64,000 nucleotides of DNA from Paenibacillus sp. V4I3 (GTDB taxonomy: Bacteria > Bacillota > Bacilli > Paenibacillales > NBRC-103111): the NCBI RefSeq assembly GCF_030817215.1, contig NZ_JAUSZA010000001.1:4314501-4378500 (forward strand), given 5' to 3'. Below are positions 1-9,059 of this stretch, in pieces. The position numbers and the translations under genes are program-made. Position 1 is the first letter of the stretch, and every line of letters starts with the position of its first letter. Below the pieces are notes generated by a model. It saw only the letters and a list, made by a program, of their open reading frames with translations, searched no databases and was not told where the DNA came from.

Positions 1-2
1 CT

Positions 3-1079
3 TCCGAAGCTCCTTTAAAGACACAATATACGGAACCGTCATTCCTGCCTTTTACGCAGCTGCCTGGCGTGGAACAAGCAGCAAAGGTATTTAATAAAAA
101 AGATGCGATATATATCCATGGAAAGTCAACTGAAAATATACAGTTGATGGGGATCGAAAGCAAACAATTTGGTGAAACCGCTTGGATGCGTGATAGACTG
201 CTTGATCATCATATCAATGAATATTTGAACTTGATCGCACGCAATCCATCTGCTGTTTTAATATCGAAATCGATGGCCGAAGAATATAGTCTGAAACCTG
301 GCGATACGATGACGCTAGGCTGGACAGGTGTAGAAGGAGCCCAATTTACCGTGTATGGGGTAATTGATTATTGGCCATCTTGGAATCCAAACCCCGGTGT
401 AAATGATACAGTAACAACCACAACGAAGCAGGGTTCCACCACGAAATTGAAGAAGCCAAATCTCGTGATCGGCCAACTGCCATATATTCAAAACAATCTG
501 GCACTTGAGCCCTATGAGGTTTGGTTGAAGCTGAATCCAGAGGCAAGCAGTCAAGCGGTGTATCAAGCAATCGTCGATCATGGCTATGAGATAGAGTCTT
601 TGAGGGATGCCAAACAGGAACAGATTAAGTCGATCAAGGATCCCTTCCAGATGGCCATTAATGGTGTGATGACGCTTGGTTTTCTGATTTCTATATTTAT
701 TTGCTTTTTTGGCTTCCTGTTATATTGGGTTCTATCCTTATTCGCTCGGACGCTTCAGTTCGGTATTTTGAGAGCTATGGGCATTTCCTTTTACCAGTTG
801 ATTCTTATGCTTGTTGGCGAGCAAATCTTGATCTCGGGTGCGGCGATCCTCATTGGAATTCTGACTGGTAACGTGGCGAGTCTCTTGTTCGTACCCTTAT
901 TTGAATTGTCGTTTGATCCGAAAACACAGGTTCCGCCATTCGAAGTTACCTTTGACCCTCGGGATCAAGTTCGGCTGTACTGGATTGTCACGATGATGAT
1001 CGCGATTGGATTGGGAGTACTCGGGTCTTTCGTATCCCGAATTCGAATTCATCAAGCTGTTAAGTTGGGGGAGGATTAG
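3..1079 (+). CDS. FtsX-like ABC transporter permease, C-terminal part (5' end outside window)
   Basis: The reading frame is open from the first bases of the window, so only the last ~358 codons of a larger protein are present. The visible part begins with an extracytoplasmic MacB/FtsX-type domain and ends with three hydrophobic segments (about bases 650-745, 795-895 and 975-1035), the usual layout of the last FtsX domain. The last segment is followed by a short basic tail, typical of LolC/MacB-type permeases. The ATPase gene starts one base after its stop codon, so the two form one transporter operon. Proteins of this type act in the cytoplasmic membrane in lipoprotein, peptide or drug export, or as mechanotransmitters. 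The substrate cannot be read from the sequence. The family is secure and the function open. Confidence 0.85.
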   Translation, partial: SEAPLKTQYTEPSFLPFTQLPGVEQAAKVFNKKDAIYIHGKSTENIQLMGIESKQFGETAWMRDRLLDHHINEYLNLIARNPSAVLISKSMAEEYSLKPGDTMTLGWTGVEGAQFTVYGVIDYWPSWNPNPGVNDTVTTTTKQGSTTKLKKPNLVIGQLPYIQNNLALEPYEVWLKLNPEASSQAVYQAIVDHGYEIESLRDAKQEQIKSIKDPFQMAINGVMTLGFLISIFICFFGFLLYWVLSLFARTLQFGILRAMGISFYQLILMLVGEQILISGAAILIGILTGNVASLLFVPLFELSFDPKTQVPPFEVTFDPRDQVRLYWIVTMMIAIGLGVLGSFVSRIRIHQAVKLGED

Positions 1080-1080
1080 G

Positions 1081-1959
1081 ATGATTCATTGTGATAATCT
1101 GGTCAAAATTTATAAAATTGCCGATTTGGAGGTAGTCGCCTTACAAGGATTGGATTTACACGTGGAGGCTGGTGAATTGATGGCCATTATCGGCAACAGC
1201 GGAAGTGGTAAATCGACTCTGCTAAATATGCTCGGGGGGCTTGACCGCCCCTCGGCTGGCAGTCTAACGGTGGCGGGCAGAGATTTGCTGAGTATGTCGG
1301 AGAAAGACATCGTAAGTTACAAACGGGAGACCGTAGGCTTCGTATGGCAGAACAATGCACGGAATTTAATTCCTTACCTGACAGCACAAGAAAATGTAGA
1401 GCTGCCTATTTTACTTCAGGGCAAGCGCAAACGAGAAAGGGCTATGGAACTGCTGGAAGCCGTAGGCCTTAGCCACCGGTTGAAAAACAGACTGAACCAA
1501 CTCTCAGGCGGTGAACAGCAGCGTGTTGCCATCGCTATAGCGCTGGCAAACCATCCGAAACTCTTACTTGCGGATGAACCAACCGGCTCCGTCGATTCGA
1601 ACATGGCCAATCAAATTCTTGATTTGTTCCGGCATTTGACCCGGAGTCTGGGGCTAACAGTCGTTATTGTTACGCACGATCCGCTGCTTGCCAAAAAAGT
1701 GGATCGCGTAGTAGCCATTCGGGACGGGAAAACGTCTTCGGAAATATTGCGTCGTAAATCGTTCGATCAAGAACTGCTTGAATCGGTGCATGGTATCGAA
1801 GAGCAGGAAGAAGAATCCCACGTCGAATATGCGGTGCTGGACCAAGCGGGCCGGTTGCAAATTCCTCCAAACTACTTGGAATCAATCGGAGTGAAAAACA
1901 CGAATAAAGTTCAAGTTACGCTGGAGGAGGGGAGAATCGTACTTTTGCCTCCAGAATAA
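1081..1959 (+). CDS. ABC transporter ATP-binding protein with AbrB-like C-terminal tail
   Basis: A 292-residue MacB/LolD-type ATPase. Walker A is GNSGSGKST (about residues 38-46), the signature [12 protein letters not shown] (about 139) and Walker [10 protein letters not shown] (about 159), followed by the switch histidine in VIVTHD. An open frame extends 25 codons further upstream, but the ATG at 1081 has a GGGGGAGG ribosome site just before it and lies one base after the permease stop, so it is taken as the start. After the nucleotide-binding domain comes an acidic linker (EEQEEE) and then about 43 residues with the pattern [15 protein letters not shown]...[15 protein letters not shown]. 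This resembles an AbrB/MazE-type swapped-hairpin domain, which is unusual on an ABC ATPase. It energises the FtsX-type permease encoded upstream. The ATPase assignment is firm; the tail assignment is by pattern only. Confidence 0.9.
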   Translation: MIHCDNLVKIYKIADLEVVALQGLDLHVEAGELMAIIGNSGSGKSTLLNMLGGLDRPSAGSLTVAGRDLLSMSEKDIVSYKRETVGFVWQNNARNLIPYLTAQENVELPILLQGKRKRERAMELLEAVGLSHRLKNRLNQLSGGEQQRVAIAIALANHPKLLLADEPTGSVDSNMANQILDLFRHLTRSLGLTVVIVTHDPLLAKKVDRVVAIRDGKTSSEILRRKSFDQELLESVHGIEEQEEESHVEYAVLDQAGRLQIPPNYLESIGVKNTNKVQVTLEEGRIVLLPPE

Positions 1960-2100
1960 TGATGAATTAAACAACCTATAAAGATGCATAAAAGCCCCCA
2001 TGAAAAGTTTGCATTTTTGCCATATAGTTAGGTCATGCAAGTAAACTAAGATTGGAGAGTGGGTTGATGTGATCAGAGAGACAACAGTGTTTCATGTAAA

Positions 2101-2116
2101 ATGTAAGCGTTTTAAT
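2101..2116. promoter_or_regulatory. cre-like (CcpA) operator, 15 of 16 positions
   Basis: The sequence ATGTAAGCGTTTTAAT fits the Gram-positive cre consensus WTGNNARCGNWWWCAW at all but one position (A instead of C at position 14). It lies about 20 bases before the ribosome site of the S-layer-homology gene. A LacI-family operator other than CcpA is possible. Confidence 0.4.
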
Positions 2117-2154
2117 GCGTGGCATATTCGCTACTCGGGAGGTGCATGTATCAA

Positions 2155-5100
2155 ATGAATAAAAAGATAGCGCTTTTCTTATCGTTCCTACTATTGTGTT
2201 ACTGCTTATCTCCTTTGGCTTATGCGGATGATACCGCTTCGCAAACCCCACAGACGACAGCCACGCTGTCAACATCGACTACACCATCTGCAACCCCGGC
2301 GGCAACTCCAAAAGTAACTCCAAAAGTAACTCCATCCTCGTCGGTAACTTCAGACACGTATCTGGCCGATCAGCTCGGCGATTTGAAGAGTGTTTCGAAG
2401 GACGACAGGAAAAAGATTAACGTTTTATTAAAAATGGACGCGATCGACACGGCGTCAGCAGATTCTTTCGGTTCGGACCAACAAATCACTCGTGCCCAAA
2501 TGGCGAAATCAGTTGCTATCATTTTAGGTTTACGCCTTGATGCAATAGGTATAGGATCGAGTTTCTCCGACGTCAAATCAGATGAGCCTGCGCGACGTTA
2601 TATCGAAGCTTTGAAAAAAGCGGCTCTCACGTACGACGTGTCAGATATTTTCAATCCGTCGGGGCAAGTGACTCGCCAAGAACTCGCTATGCTGCTGATC
2701 AAGGGACTCGGTTTGGATGAGAAGGCGAAGGCAGCGACTCCTAGCAAGGATGGCACAGTTGACAATACTTACAAGAGCTACGTTGCCTACGCACTTCAGC
2801 AAAAAATCATGACTAACCAGGTTGATGGCAAATTCGGCGGAATCGTCCCTGTTACAAGAAAAGCGTTTGCACTGGCAGCTTATGAAGCGATGCAGCTGCA
2901 TTTGACAACGGCGAAACCTGAAAAAGCTTCTATTGCCGAGTTGAAAGTAATTGGCAAGAACAAAATGACTGTAAGGCTGAATCGGGATGTCGATATCGAT
3001 AAAGCTGTTCTGACAGTTACAAAAGAAGGTGCCGTAGATTCCGACAATGAGCCCTTGGTATTTACGGGAGGCACCGATTGGTCGGATGACAATATGACAG
3101 CCAAACTTGATATGGACGATACATTTACATTCGGTACTTATACAGTCACATTGTCCGGGGTCGATGTTGCGAACGGAATCATAGCATTTACCCCTGACAA
3201 TGAGCAAGTCACCAAGCTGGAGATTGTTACTGCAACTGAGAAGCTTCCAAGATCCAAAGCCCTCGTTGAGTTCAAGGCAACCAATCAGTATGGAGAAAAG
3301 ATGACAGTATCGCCAAGCAATGTGAGTGTTTACGTTACGGCGCAAAAGAACATTGCAGCTACAGTACTTTCCGGGATCAGCGCGATCAGCCTCGATTTGA
3401 GCGATATAGTTCCGAATAGTTCAATAACCGTTTTATTGCTTGAGAAGAGCGGTTATATATCCGTAACCAAAAATTTTACCGTAGGCGATCCTCCGCAAGT
3501 GAAGAAAATCGATTTAGGTGATGTGAAAAGCAATCTGAAACTCCCAATCGGGCAGTTACTCTTTAGAGCCGGAGAGAAGGCTTACCTTGCCTTCAAAGCC
3601 TATGACCAGTATGGAAATCGCGTTGTCGATCCCCAATATTTGAACATTGGAATCGGTAAGTCCTTTACTGGGGTTTTGGGGAATGTATTTAGAACAGACG
3701 GACAGAACGATTTCATCGATTTTGAAAACGACGGTTATCCTGAATTGCAATTAGTAGCCTACCCGAATTTGGACAGTGATAAGGAAGTAACTGTTACTTT
3801 GTTCTACGACAGTCAGCAGGTATCCCAGAAAGTTACAGTGAAGACGCCAAAGGCGCCCACTACTATCACGATGGGTCCCTTAACAAATCCTATAACTGAA
3901 GGCGATACGAACGTCTCAGTCAATTTGAAAATAGTAGATTCATCTAATTATGAATTGACTGCTGCCGAAAGGGCGGATCTTCTAACGACAGGTAAAATTA
4001 CGATCTATACCACAGGAGGTCTCGTACTGGCTAATCCAGCAATTAATTCTACAGGATCAATTATCATTCAACAGGTGCCAGGGGCAGGTCCAGCCGCTAT
4101 TAATGTCCGAATTAATGGGCTCGGTCAAACCGTAGCATTTCCAATCAATATCGCTGCTGCGCGCAAGCCCGATTCAATAAAAGTAGATCTTAATAGCTCT
4201 GCTCCGAACATTTTGGCGCTTAATGGGGTGAGTACCAAATTTTCCTATTCGCCACCCAAAACAAAATTCATCATTTACGATCAAACCGGTACTGAATACA
4301 AAACGAACCGAGACGATTACAAGGTTCAATTGAAACTTGAGAAAATCAGCGGTGATTCAGGAGCGATTACCAATACTTCAGGAGCAGTGTCGCTCTCTGA
4401 TGCGACGCCGATAGTACTGAAAGGGGTTAAGGATATAAGCTCAAATAGCATCACCTTCAACCCATCACCAACGCTGGCGGGCAGCTACAAATTGACTGCT
4501 TCGATTGTTCAAGTGGACTCGAGTGGGCAAATTCTGGAGACATTGAGCTCCGATTCGGTAACAGTAGACGTTAAGAACATATCGAATGCGAATCTGACCT
4601 ACACTGTTGAAATGTCGAGCAGCGGGGATCTCTTTGCGATTGCCAGAACGCTTTTCGACAGCGGAGTAGCTGCCACTGTGACGGATGTAACGTACTTAAT
4701 GAGTGACTATTCAATGCTTACCCAAACTGCAATGGTAAAAGTTAAAGATGGATCAAGCGTTGAAGCCTTTTCCATTACACCAAAGGCGATTACCACGGAT
4801 AATCCAAAGGTCATCGGCACCAGAGGAAATATGATTATTGGCATCGATACCGGTAAAGCCAACTTGACAGTTTGGTACGAATCTCCGTTTGGAGGAGTGC
4901 AGAAGCTCACCATAACTAAAGGGGCCAATGTGGATACGTTAGTTCCTACTGAACTTAAGATTAACGGTGGTCCAGCAACAATATCGGGCGACCCAGTGGC
5001 TAAACTAAACGGTAAATACATTTGGGATTCTAGTCTATTGGGCAAATTACAGGCCACCACGGGTTACGGTACGATTAATCTGCATCAAGCCACTTACTTA

Positions 5101-5304
5101 CTTGGCATTGCAGGGGTGCAGGCTTTCATCAGTGATATTGTTTATGCTAACGGTACGACAACGGCTCAGCAGGATACGATCACCGTCAATCCTGATTTTA
5201 CTTTAACGTATGCCAAAGTAGGCAGCACGTTAGACATTAAGAGTTTTACCATTAATGTCGCTGCAGGAACGAACTCCAAATCGTTTGTAGTTAATCTGCA
5301 ATAA
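2155..5304 (+). CDS. Secreted S-layer homology (SLH) domain protein, large beta-rich cell-surface protein
   Basis: A 1,049-residue protein starting with a classical signal peptide (MNKKIALFLSFLLL, ending near LAYA). A Thr/Pro/Ser-rich linker with repeated VTPK motifs follows. Residues about 85-270 contain SLH-like repeats, marked by ITRAQMAKSVAIILGL and VTRQELAMLLIKGLGL, which normally bind pyruvylated secondary cell-wall polymer and anchor the protein outside the cell. The remaining ~780 residues form a series of beta-sandwich, Ig-like segments (for example FKATNQYGEKMTVSPSNV and FKAYDQYGNRV) with no catalytic motif that I recognise. The start could also be GTG at 2119 or ATG at 2146. ATG 2155 is preferred because it begins the signal peptide and lies 12 bases after GGAGG, whereas 2146 is only 3 bases away. 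A terminator follows, so it is probably monocistronic. A structural or adhesion role is inferred. Confidence 0.85.
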   Translation: MNKKIALFLSFLLLCYCLSPLAYADDTASQTPQTTATLSTSTTPSATPAATPKVTPKVTPSSSVTSDTYLADQLGDLKSVSKDDRKKINVLLKMDAIDTASADSFGSDQQITRAQMAKSVAIILGLRLDAIGIGSSFSDVKSDEPARRYIEALKKAALTYDVSDIFNPSGQVTRQELAMLLIKGLGLDEKAKAATPSKDGTVDNTYKSYVAYALQQKIMTNQVDGKFGGIVPVTRKAFALAAYEAMQLHLTTAKPEKASIAELKVIGKNKMTVRLNRDVDIDKAVLTVTKEGAVDSDNEPLVFTGGTDWSDDNMTAKLDMDDTFTFGTYTVTLSGVDVANGIIAFTPDNEQVTKLEIVTATEKLPRSKALVEFKATNQYGEKMTVSPSNVSVYVTAQKNIAATVLSGISAISLDLSDIVPNSSITVLLLEKSGYISVTKNFTVGDPPQVKKIDLGDVKSNLKLPIGQLLFRAGEKAYLAFKAYDQYGNRVVDPQYLNIGIGKSFTGVLGNVFRTDGQNDFIDFENDGYPELQLVAYPNLDSDKEVTVTLFYDSQQVSQKVTVKTPKAPTTITMGPLTNPITEGDTNVSVNLKIVDSSNYELTAAERADLLTTGKITIYTTGGLVLANPAINSTGSIIIQQVPGAGPAAINVRINGLGQTVAFPINIAAARKPDSIKVDLNSSAPNILALNGVSTKFSYSPPKTKFIIYDQTGTEYKTNRDDYKVQLKLEKISGDSGAITNTSGAVSLSDATPIVLKGVKDISSNSITFNPSPTLAGSYKLTASIVQVDSSGQILETLSSDSVTVDVKNISNANLTYTVEMSSSGDLFAIARTLFDSGVAATVTDVTYLMSDYSMLTQTAMVKVKDGSSVEAFSITPKAITTDNPKVIGTRGNMIIGIDTGKANLTVWYESPFGGVQKLTITKGANVDTLVPTELKINGGPATISGDPVAKLNGKYIWDSSLLGKLQATTGYGTINLHQATYLLGIAGVQAFISDIVYANGTTTAQQDTITVNPDFTLTYAKVGSTLDIKSFTINVAAGTNSKSFVVNLQ

Positions 5305-5341
5305 TTGGTATGTATCTGCGTTTTCCCATCAGTTTTTCATA

Positions 5342-5382
5342 AAGAAGTCCCTGCCGACTTATTGGCAGGGACTTCTTTTTTT
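5342..5382 (+). terminator. Rho-independent terminator after the SLH gene
   Basis: A perfect 14-bp stem (AAGAAGTCCCTGCC with GGCAGGGACTTCTT) with an 8-base loop, followed by a run of T. It ends the SLH transcript. Confidence 0.93.
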
Positions 5383-5535
5383 CGAGCATGAGAAATAATA
5401 GTGGATTGCAACACGTTTCATCCAATTAATCCCCGAGTTTCTGCGACAGGATCGACCTATAATCAAGATCGTATTTACTAATTCTTTGCGCTTCGCTAAT
5501 TTGTATACTTAACCTAAGATTGGAGGGCGAATACT

Positions 5536-6819
5536 TTGGCAAGAAAAAGATATGTCATCTGCGGAGTTAGTACGAGAGCGAACGGCATGTTTATCAAGCA
5601 CATGCTGGAAACCTTTCAATCGCATTGTGAAATTGTTGGATTGCTGGACGCGGATCCCGGACGATTTACAAATTGTTTCAAGAAATTTCCGACATTGAAC
5701 GGGCTGCCCGTTTATCTCCCCGATCAATTCGAACAGATGATCCTGGAGACGAGCCCTGACGTCGTTATTGTCGCAGGTGCGGACCATACCCATGCGGATT
5801 ACATAGTTGGAGGATTGGAGCACCATCTTGATGTCATATCGGAAAAACCGATGGTTACGAGCGGAGTTGATTGCAAGCGTGTTCTGGATGCACAGAACAA
5901 TAGCAGGGGAAGGCTGTACGTGGCTTTCAATTACCGTTACTCACCGATTCACACAAGAATCAAGGAGCTAATCCTTGAAGGTAAGGTCGGGAGGGTTACT
6001 TCGGTCGATTTGAATTGGTATCTCGATACGTATCATGGCGCAAGCTATTTTAAAAGATGGAACCGTAAAAGAAGCCATTCCGGCGGATTGTCTGTACATA
6101 AAAGCACCCATCATATTGATCTTGTTAATTGGTGGATCGATCAAAAACCGGTAGAGGCTTTTGCATACGGTGCGCTGAATTATTTCGGTCCAGAAGGCGA
6201 GCTCAATCCTGTCAAGGAAGACGGAAGGCACTGCGGAACATGCCAAGTCAAGCAGAATTGCGCCTATTTCATGCGATGGTCTTCACGGAGCAAGGAGGTT
6301 GTACCTGAAGACGATCATTTGACGAATATGGATGTAAAGCCCAGCAATACGGGGTATCGCGCGGATGGCTGTATCTTCGATTCGGAAATCGATATTGAGG
6401 ATACTTACGTTGCAGCCATTAAGTATAACAAGGGGGCCATGATGAGTTATTCCGTTAACTTTTCGCTGCCTTACGAAGGATATCGACTGGCTATTAACGG
6501 GACAAAGGGGAGAATCGAAACCCAGGAAGTAATGTCCAAGCGAGTAACGCATCAAGCACCTGAGCAAACGATTGATTATTTCCCATTATTCGGTGGCAAA
6601 GAAACGATCCATGTTGTTCCGCGTCCCGGAGGGCATGGTGGAGGGGACCCTCTCATTTTGGAAGATTTGTTCTTAGGACCAGATCCGATCCGTCCCTATG
6701 AGATTATGGCTGGAGCGGAAGCGGGAGCTGACTCGGTATTGACAGGGGAAGCGATATGGAAGTCAGTGCAAACAGGCTTGCCTATCCGCATAGCCGACTT
6801 GTTGGTTTTACCGAACTGA
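5536..6819 (+). CDS. Gfo/Idh/MocA family oxidoreductase
   Basis: A 427-residue NAD(P)-dependent sugar dehydrogenase-like protein. The N-terminal Rossmann segment is RYVICGVSTRANGMFIKHML, a variant of the usual GxGxxG. The EKP motif (about residues 103-105) holds the lysine expected for catalysis. KSTHHIDLVNWW in the C-terminal domain carries the conserved histidines. A cysteine cluster (HCGTC then NCAY, near residue 230) is seen in some members and could bind metal. The start is TTG at 5536, eight bases after a strong TGGAGGG ribosome site, and no ATG fits. The gene lies 28 bases before an esterase gene and begins a polysaccharide-use locus. It probably oxidises or epimerises a sugar or sugar acid in the cytoplasm. 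The exact substrate is unknown. Confidence 0.88.
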   Translation: MARKRYVICGVSTRANGMFIKHMLETFQSHCEIVGLLDADPGRFTNCFKKFPTLNGLPVYLPDQFEQMILETSPDVVIVAGADHTHADYIVGGLEHHLDVISEKPMVTSGVDCKRVLDAQNNSRGRLYVAFNYRYSPIHTRIKELILEGKVGRVTSVDLNWYLDTYHGASYFKRWNRKRSHSGGLSVHKSTHHIDLVNWWIDQKPVEAFAYGALNYFGPEGELNPVKEDGRHCGTCQVKQNCAYFMRWSSRSKEVVPEDDHLTNMDVKPSNTGYRADGCIFDSEIDIEDTYVAAIKYNKGAMMSYSVNFSLPYEGYRLAINGTKGRIETQEVMSKRVTHQAPEQTIDYFPLFGGKETIHVVPRPGGHGGGDPLILEDLFLGPDPIRPYEIMAGAEAGADSVLTGEAIWKSVQTGLPIRIADLLVLPN

Positions 6820-6847
6820 TAGATAGGACAGAAGGGGACATGACTGC

Positions 6848-8833
6848 ATGTATGAGAATTTAGAGAGTGTGGGAATTGCCCACTTTGATGTAAAAAGCCA
6901 GCTTCCGCGTTGGGTTTACGAATCCGCTATGCGCGCAGCCGAGAAGGGCGAACAAGCACGTTCAGCCATCAAGGATAAGTCAGAGCTTAAGCAACGGCAG
7001 CAGGAAATCCGTGAAGGGCTGGAACGATGCATCGGCGGCATGCCTTCTTCGGATGCACCTTTAAATCCAAGAGTTACAGGTACGGTTGAAGGGAACGGTT
7101 TCCGCGTTGAAAAAGTCATTTTCGAACCGAGGCCTCATGTATATGCGACTGCTAATTTGTATGTTCCCGACGGGTTAACTGAGCCCCGTGGAGCGGTACT
7201 GCTACTATGCGGGCATCGAGAACAGGCTAAACATTGTGATGAATATCAAACGGTTTGTCATTATATGGTTCATTCCGGTCTTGTCGTGATGTCGCTTGAC
7301 CCAGTCGGCCAGGGGGAGCGGTTCGGCTTTTATGATCCAGATTCGAAACAGGCACCGATGACTAGCGTTACTGAACATGAAAATGTCGGGCGGCAGTGTA
7401 TGCCGTTAGGGGATAGTTTAGCCCGCTATATGCTGCATGACGCCGTACGGGCGATAGATTATTTATGCACCCGGCCGGAGGTCGACCCGTGCCGTATAGG
7501 AGTGACAGGCCATTCAGGCGGTGGAACGCAGACTTCGCTGGTTATGATGTACGATCAACGCATTGCCGCAGCAGCCCCAGGCGGATTTATTATGAATCGG
7601 CCGTACTTTCTACTTACTGGCAAAGCCCAAGATGCCGAGCAGAAATGGCCAGGTTTTTCCGCGCTAGGTTTCGATCATGAAGACATTGTATTAGCCATGG
7701 CTCCAAGGCCTGTGCGTATTCTTGCTACAACGTATGATTCCGTCCCGATTGAAGGTCCCAGGCATACGGTAGCTGTAAATCGCAGATTTTGGGAAATGTT
7801 TGGCCGAGGTGAAGATCTGGACATTTTCGAAGATGAAAACGTACATCGATTTACGATTCCATTGGCACGTGCGGCGGCACAGTTTTTCTCCAAGCATTTG
7901 CTCGGACGTACAGATGAAATCGGCATCGAAGATATAAAACTGATCCCTGCCCAGCAGCTATGGTGCACACAAAGCGGTCAGGTCATCGGCGAGCTTGCGC
8001 ATGCCCAAAACACGCATGTTGAAAATAGGGAACGGCTAGTGATATTTGAGAGGTCACGCCAAGCATTATCAGAAGACGATCGAAAAAAGCGATCGATTGA
8101 ATGGCTTCGAAAGCGTGTGTTTTCGGGCAGACAGCTTTGCGACCTTAACCCACGTCCTTCCGGGGGAGGGGAAGTAGCGAATATGTGGGTAATCCGCAAG
8201 ATCTGGTGGAGCCAGACAGGATTATTAAATCATTGTTTACAATTTTTCGATTCGAAGCTTGCGGGTCATAAACTCCCGGTAACCATTGCCGTCTGGGACG
8301 GGGGATCGAACCAGCTTCAAACGCATGCCAAGTGGATTGAAGAAACTTGCGCCTCCGGTCGACTTGTGATGGTACTCAATCCAACAGGGATTGGGCCGCT
8401 TCTTCCGCATTTGAATTCACCAACGGATAAACCCTTCAAAAGATTCGGGATGATGGACAGATATACCGACGAGTTGATGTGGTTGGGCGACAGTATGGCC
8501 GCTGTACGGACATACGATGTGTTGCGAGCCGTGGAGCTTGCATCTGCATCAAGCAATATTGATCCTACGGACATTCGATTATATGGAAACGGACGATATG
8601 CCATATACGCCGGATTGGCGGCTTTGCTTGATGACCGCGTCCAGAATATTTGCATGGAGAACCGCATGTATAGTATCTCCGATTGGATCAAGGAACCGTT
8701 TTACGATGAAACGGACTCTTTAAGTTTTATTTTTCCAGGGATGCTCCGATATTTCGATCTGCCTGATGTGGATAGATGGCTTGCCGAGAAAGGCAAGCTT
8801 TACGAACCTGTTAGGAGCGATTTTGTGAGTTGA
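6848..8833 (+). CDS. Two-domain alpha/beta hydrolase, acetyl-xylan-esterase-like
   Basis: A 661-residue cytoplasmic protein without signal peptide. The N-terminal half is an alpha/beta hydrolase of the carbohydrate-esterase / dienelactone-hydrolase type: an oxyanion region VLLLCGHREQ, the nucleophile motif GHSGGG (Ser near residue 223), then a candidate acid around ATTYDSVP and a histidine in ENVHRF. The C-terminal half (about 390-661) looks like a second hydrolase fold, but the position equivalent to the nucleophile reads GNGRYAI, with no serine, so it is probably not catalytic. The ATG at 6848 follows GAAGGGG by 11 bases. It is co-directional with the oxidoreductase gene, 28 bases away. Deacetylation or de-esterification of imported plant oligosaccharides fits the context; the actual ester is unknown. 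Confidence 0.8.
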   Translation: MYENLESVGIAHFDVKSQLPRWVYESAMRAAEKGEQARSAIKDKSELKQRQQEIREGLERCIGGMPSSDAPLNPRVTGTVEGNGFRVEKVIFEPRPHVYATANLYVPDGLTEPRGAVLLLCGHREQAKHCDEYQTVCHYMVHSGLVVMSLDPVGQGERFGFYDPDSKQAPMTSVTEHENVGRQCMPLGDSLARYMLHDAVRAIDYLCTRPEVDPCRIGVTGHSGGGTQTSLVMMYDQRIAAAAPGGFIMNRPYFLLTGKAQDAEQKWPGFSALGFDHEDIVLAMAPRPVRILATTYDSVPIEGPRHTVAVNRRFWEMFGRGEDLDIFEDENVHRFTIPLARAAAQFFSKHLLGRTDEIGIEDIKLIPAQQLWCTQSGQVIGELAHAQNTHVENRERLVIFERSRQALSEDDRKKRSIEWLRKRVFSGRQLCDLNPRPSGGGEVANMWVIRKIWWSQTGLLNHCLQFFDSKLAGHKLPVTIAVWDGGSNQLQTHAKWIEETCASGRLVMVLNPTGIGPLLPHLNSPTDKPFKRFGMMDRYTDELMWLGDSMAAVRTYDVLRAVELASASSNIDPTDIRLYGNGRYAIYAGLAALLDDRVQNICMENRMYSISDWIKEPFYDETDSLSFIFPGMLRYFDLPDVDRWLAEKGKLYEPVRSDFVS

Positions 8834-8950
8834 AGGAGGGGTTGAGGATGCAAAAGCATACATAATCCCAGATCGTGAAACGCTACATCAAATTTAATGC
8901 AGCGCAGAAACTGAAAGTATGATGGGCCTATATAAATGAAATACCGCCCA

Positions 8951-8966
8951 ATGAAAGCGTTACAAT
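8951..8966. promoter_or_regulatory. Weak cre-like / LacI-family operator
   Basis: ATGAAAGCGTTACAAT keeps the TGAAAGCGTT core of cre sites but departs from the consensus at two positions in the right half. It lies about 95 bases upstream of the sugar-binding lipoprotein gene. It may be a weak CcpA site or the operator of a LacI regulator encoded elsewhere. Confidence 0.25.
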
Positions 8967-9059
8967 TTCGTACTAAAGTAAGATTAAAGAAATGATTAAG
9001 TAAATCTCACGAAGTTAGAAGTTTCACTAATGCTAAACTCTAAGGAGGTTCAAAGAAGT

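Noticed and set aside
2641..3345. Long - strand frame inside the SLH gene
   Set aside because: Shadow of the well-supported + strand gene; no start signal or domain.
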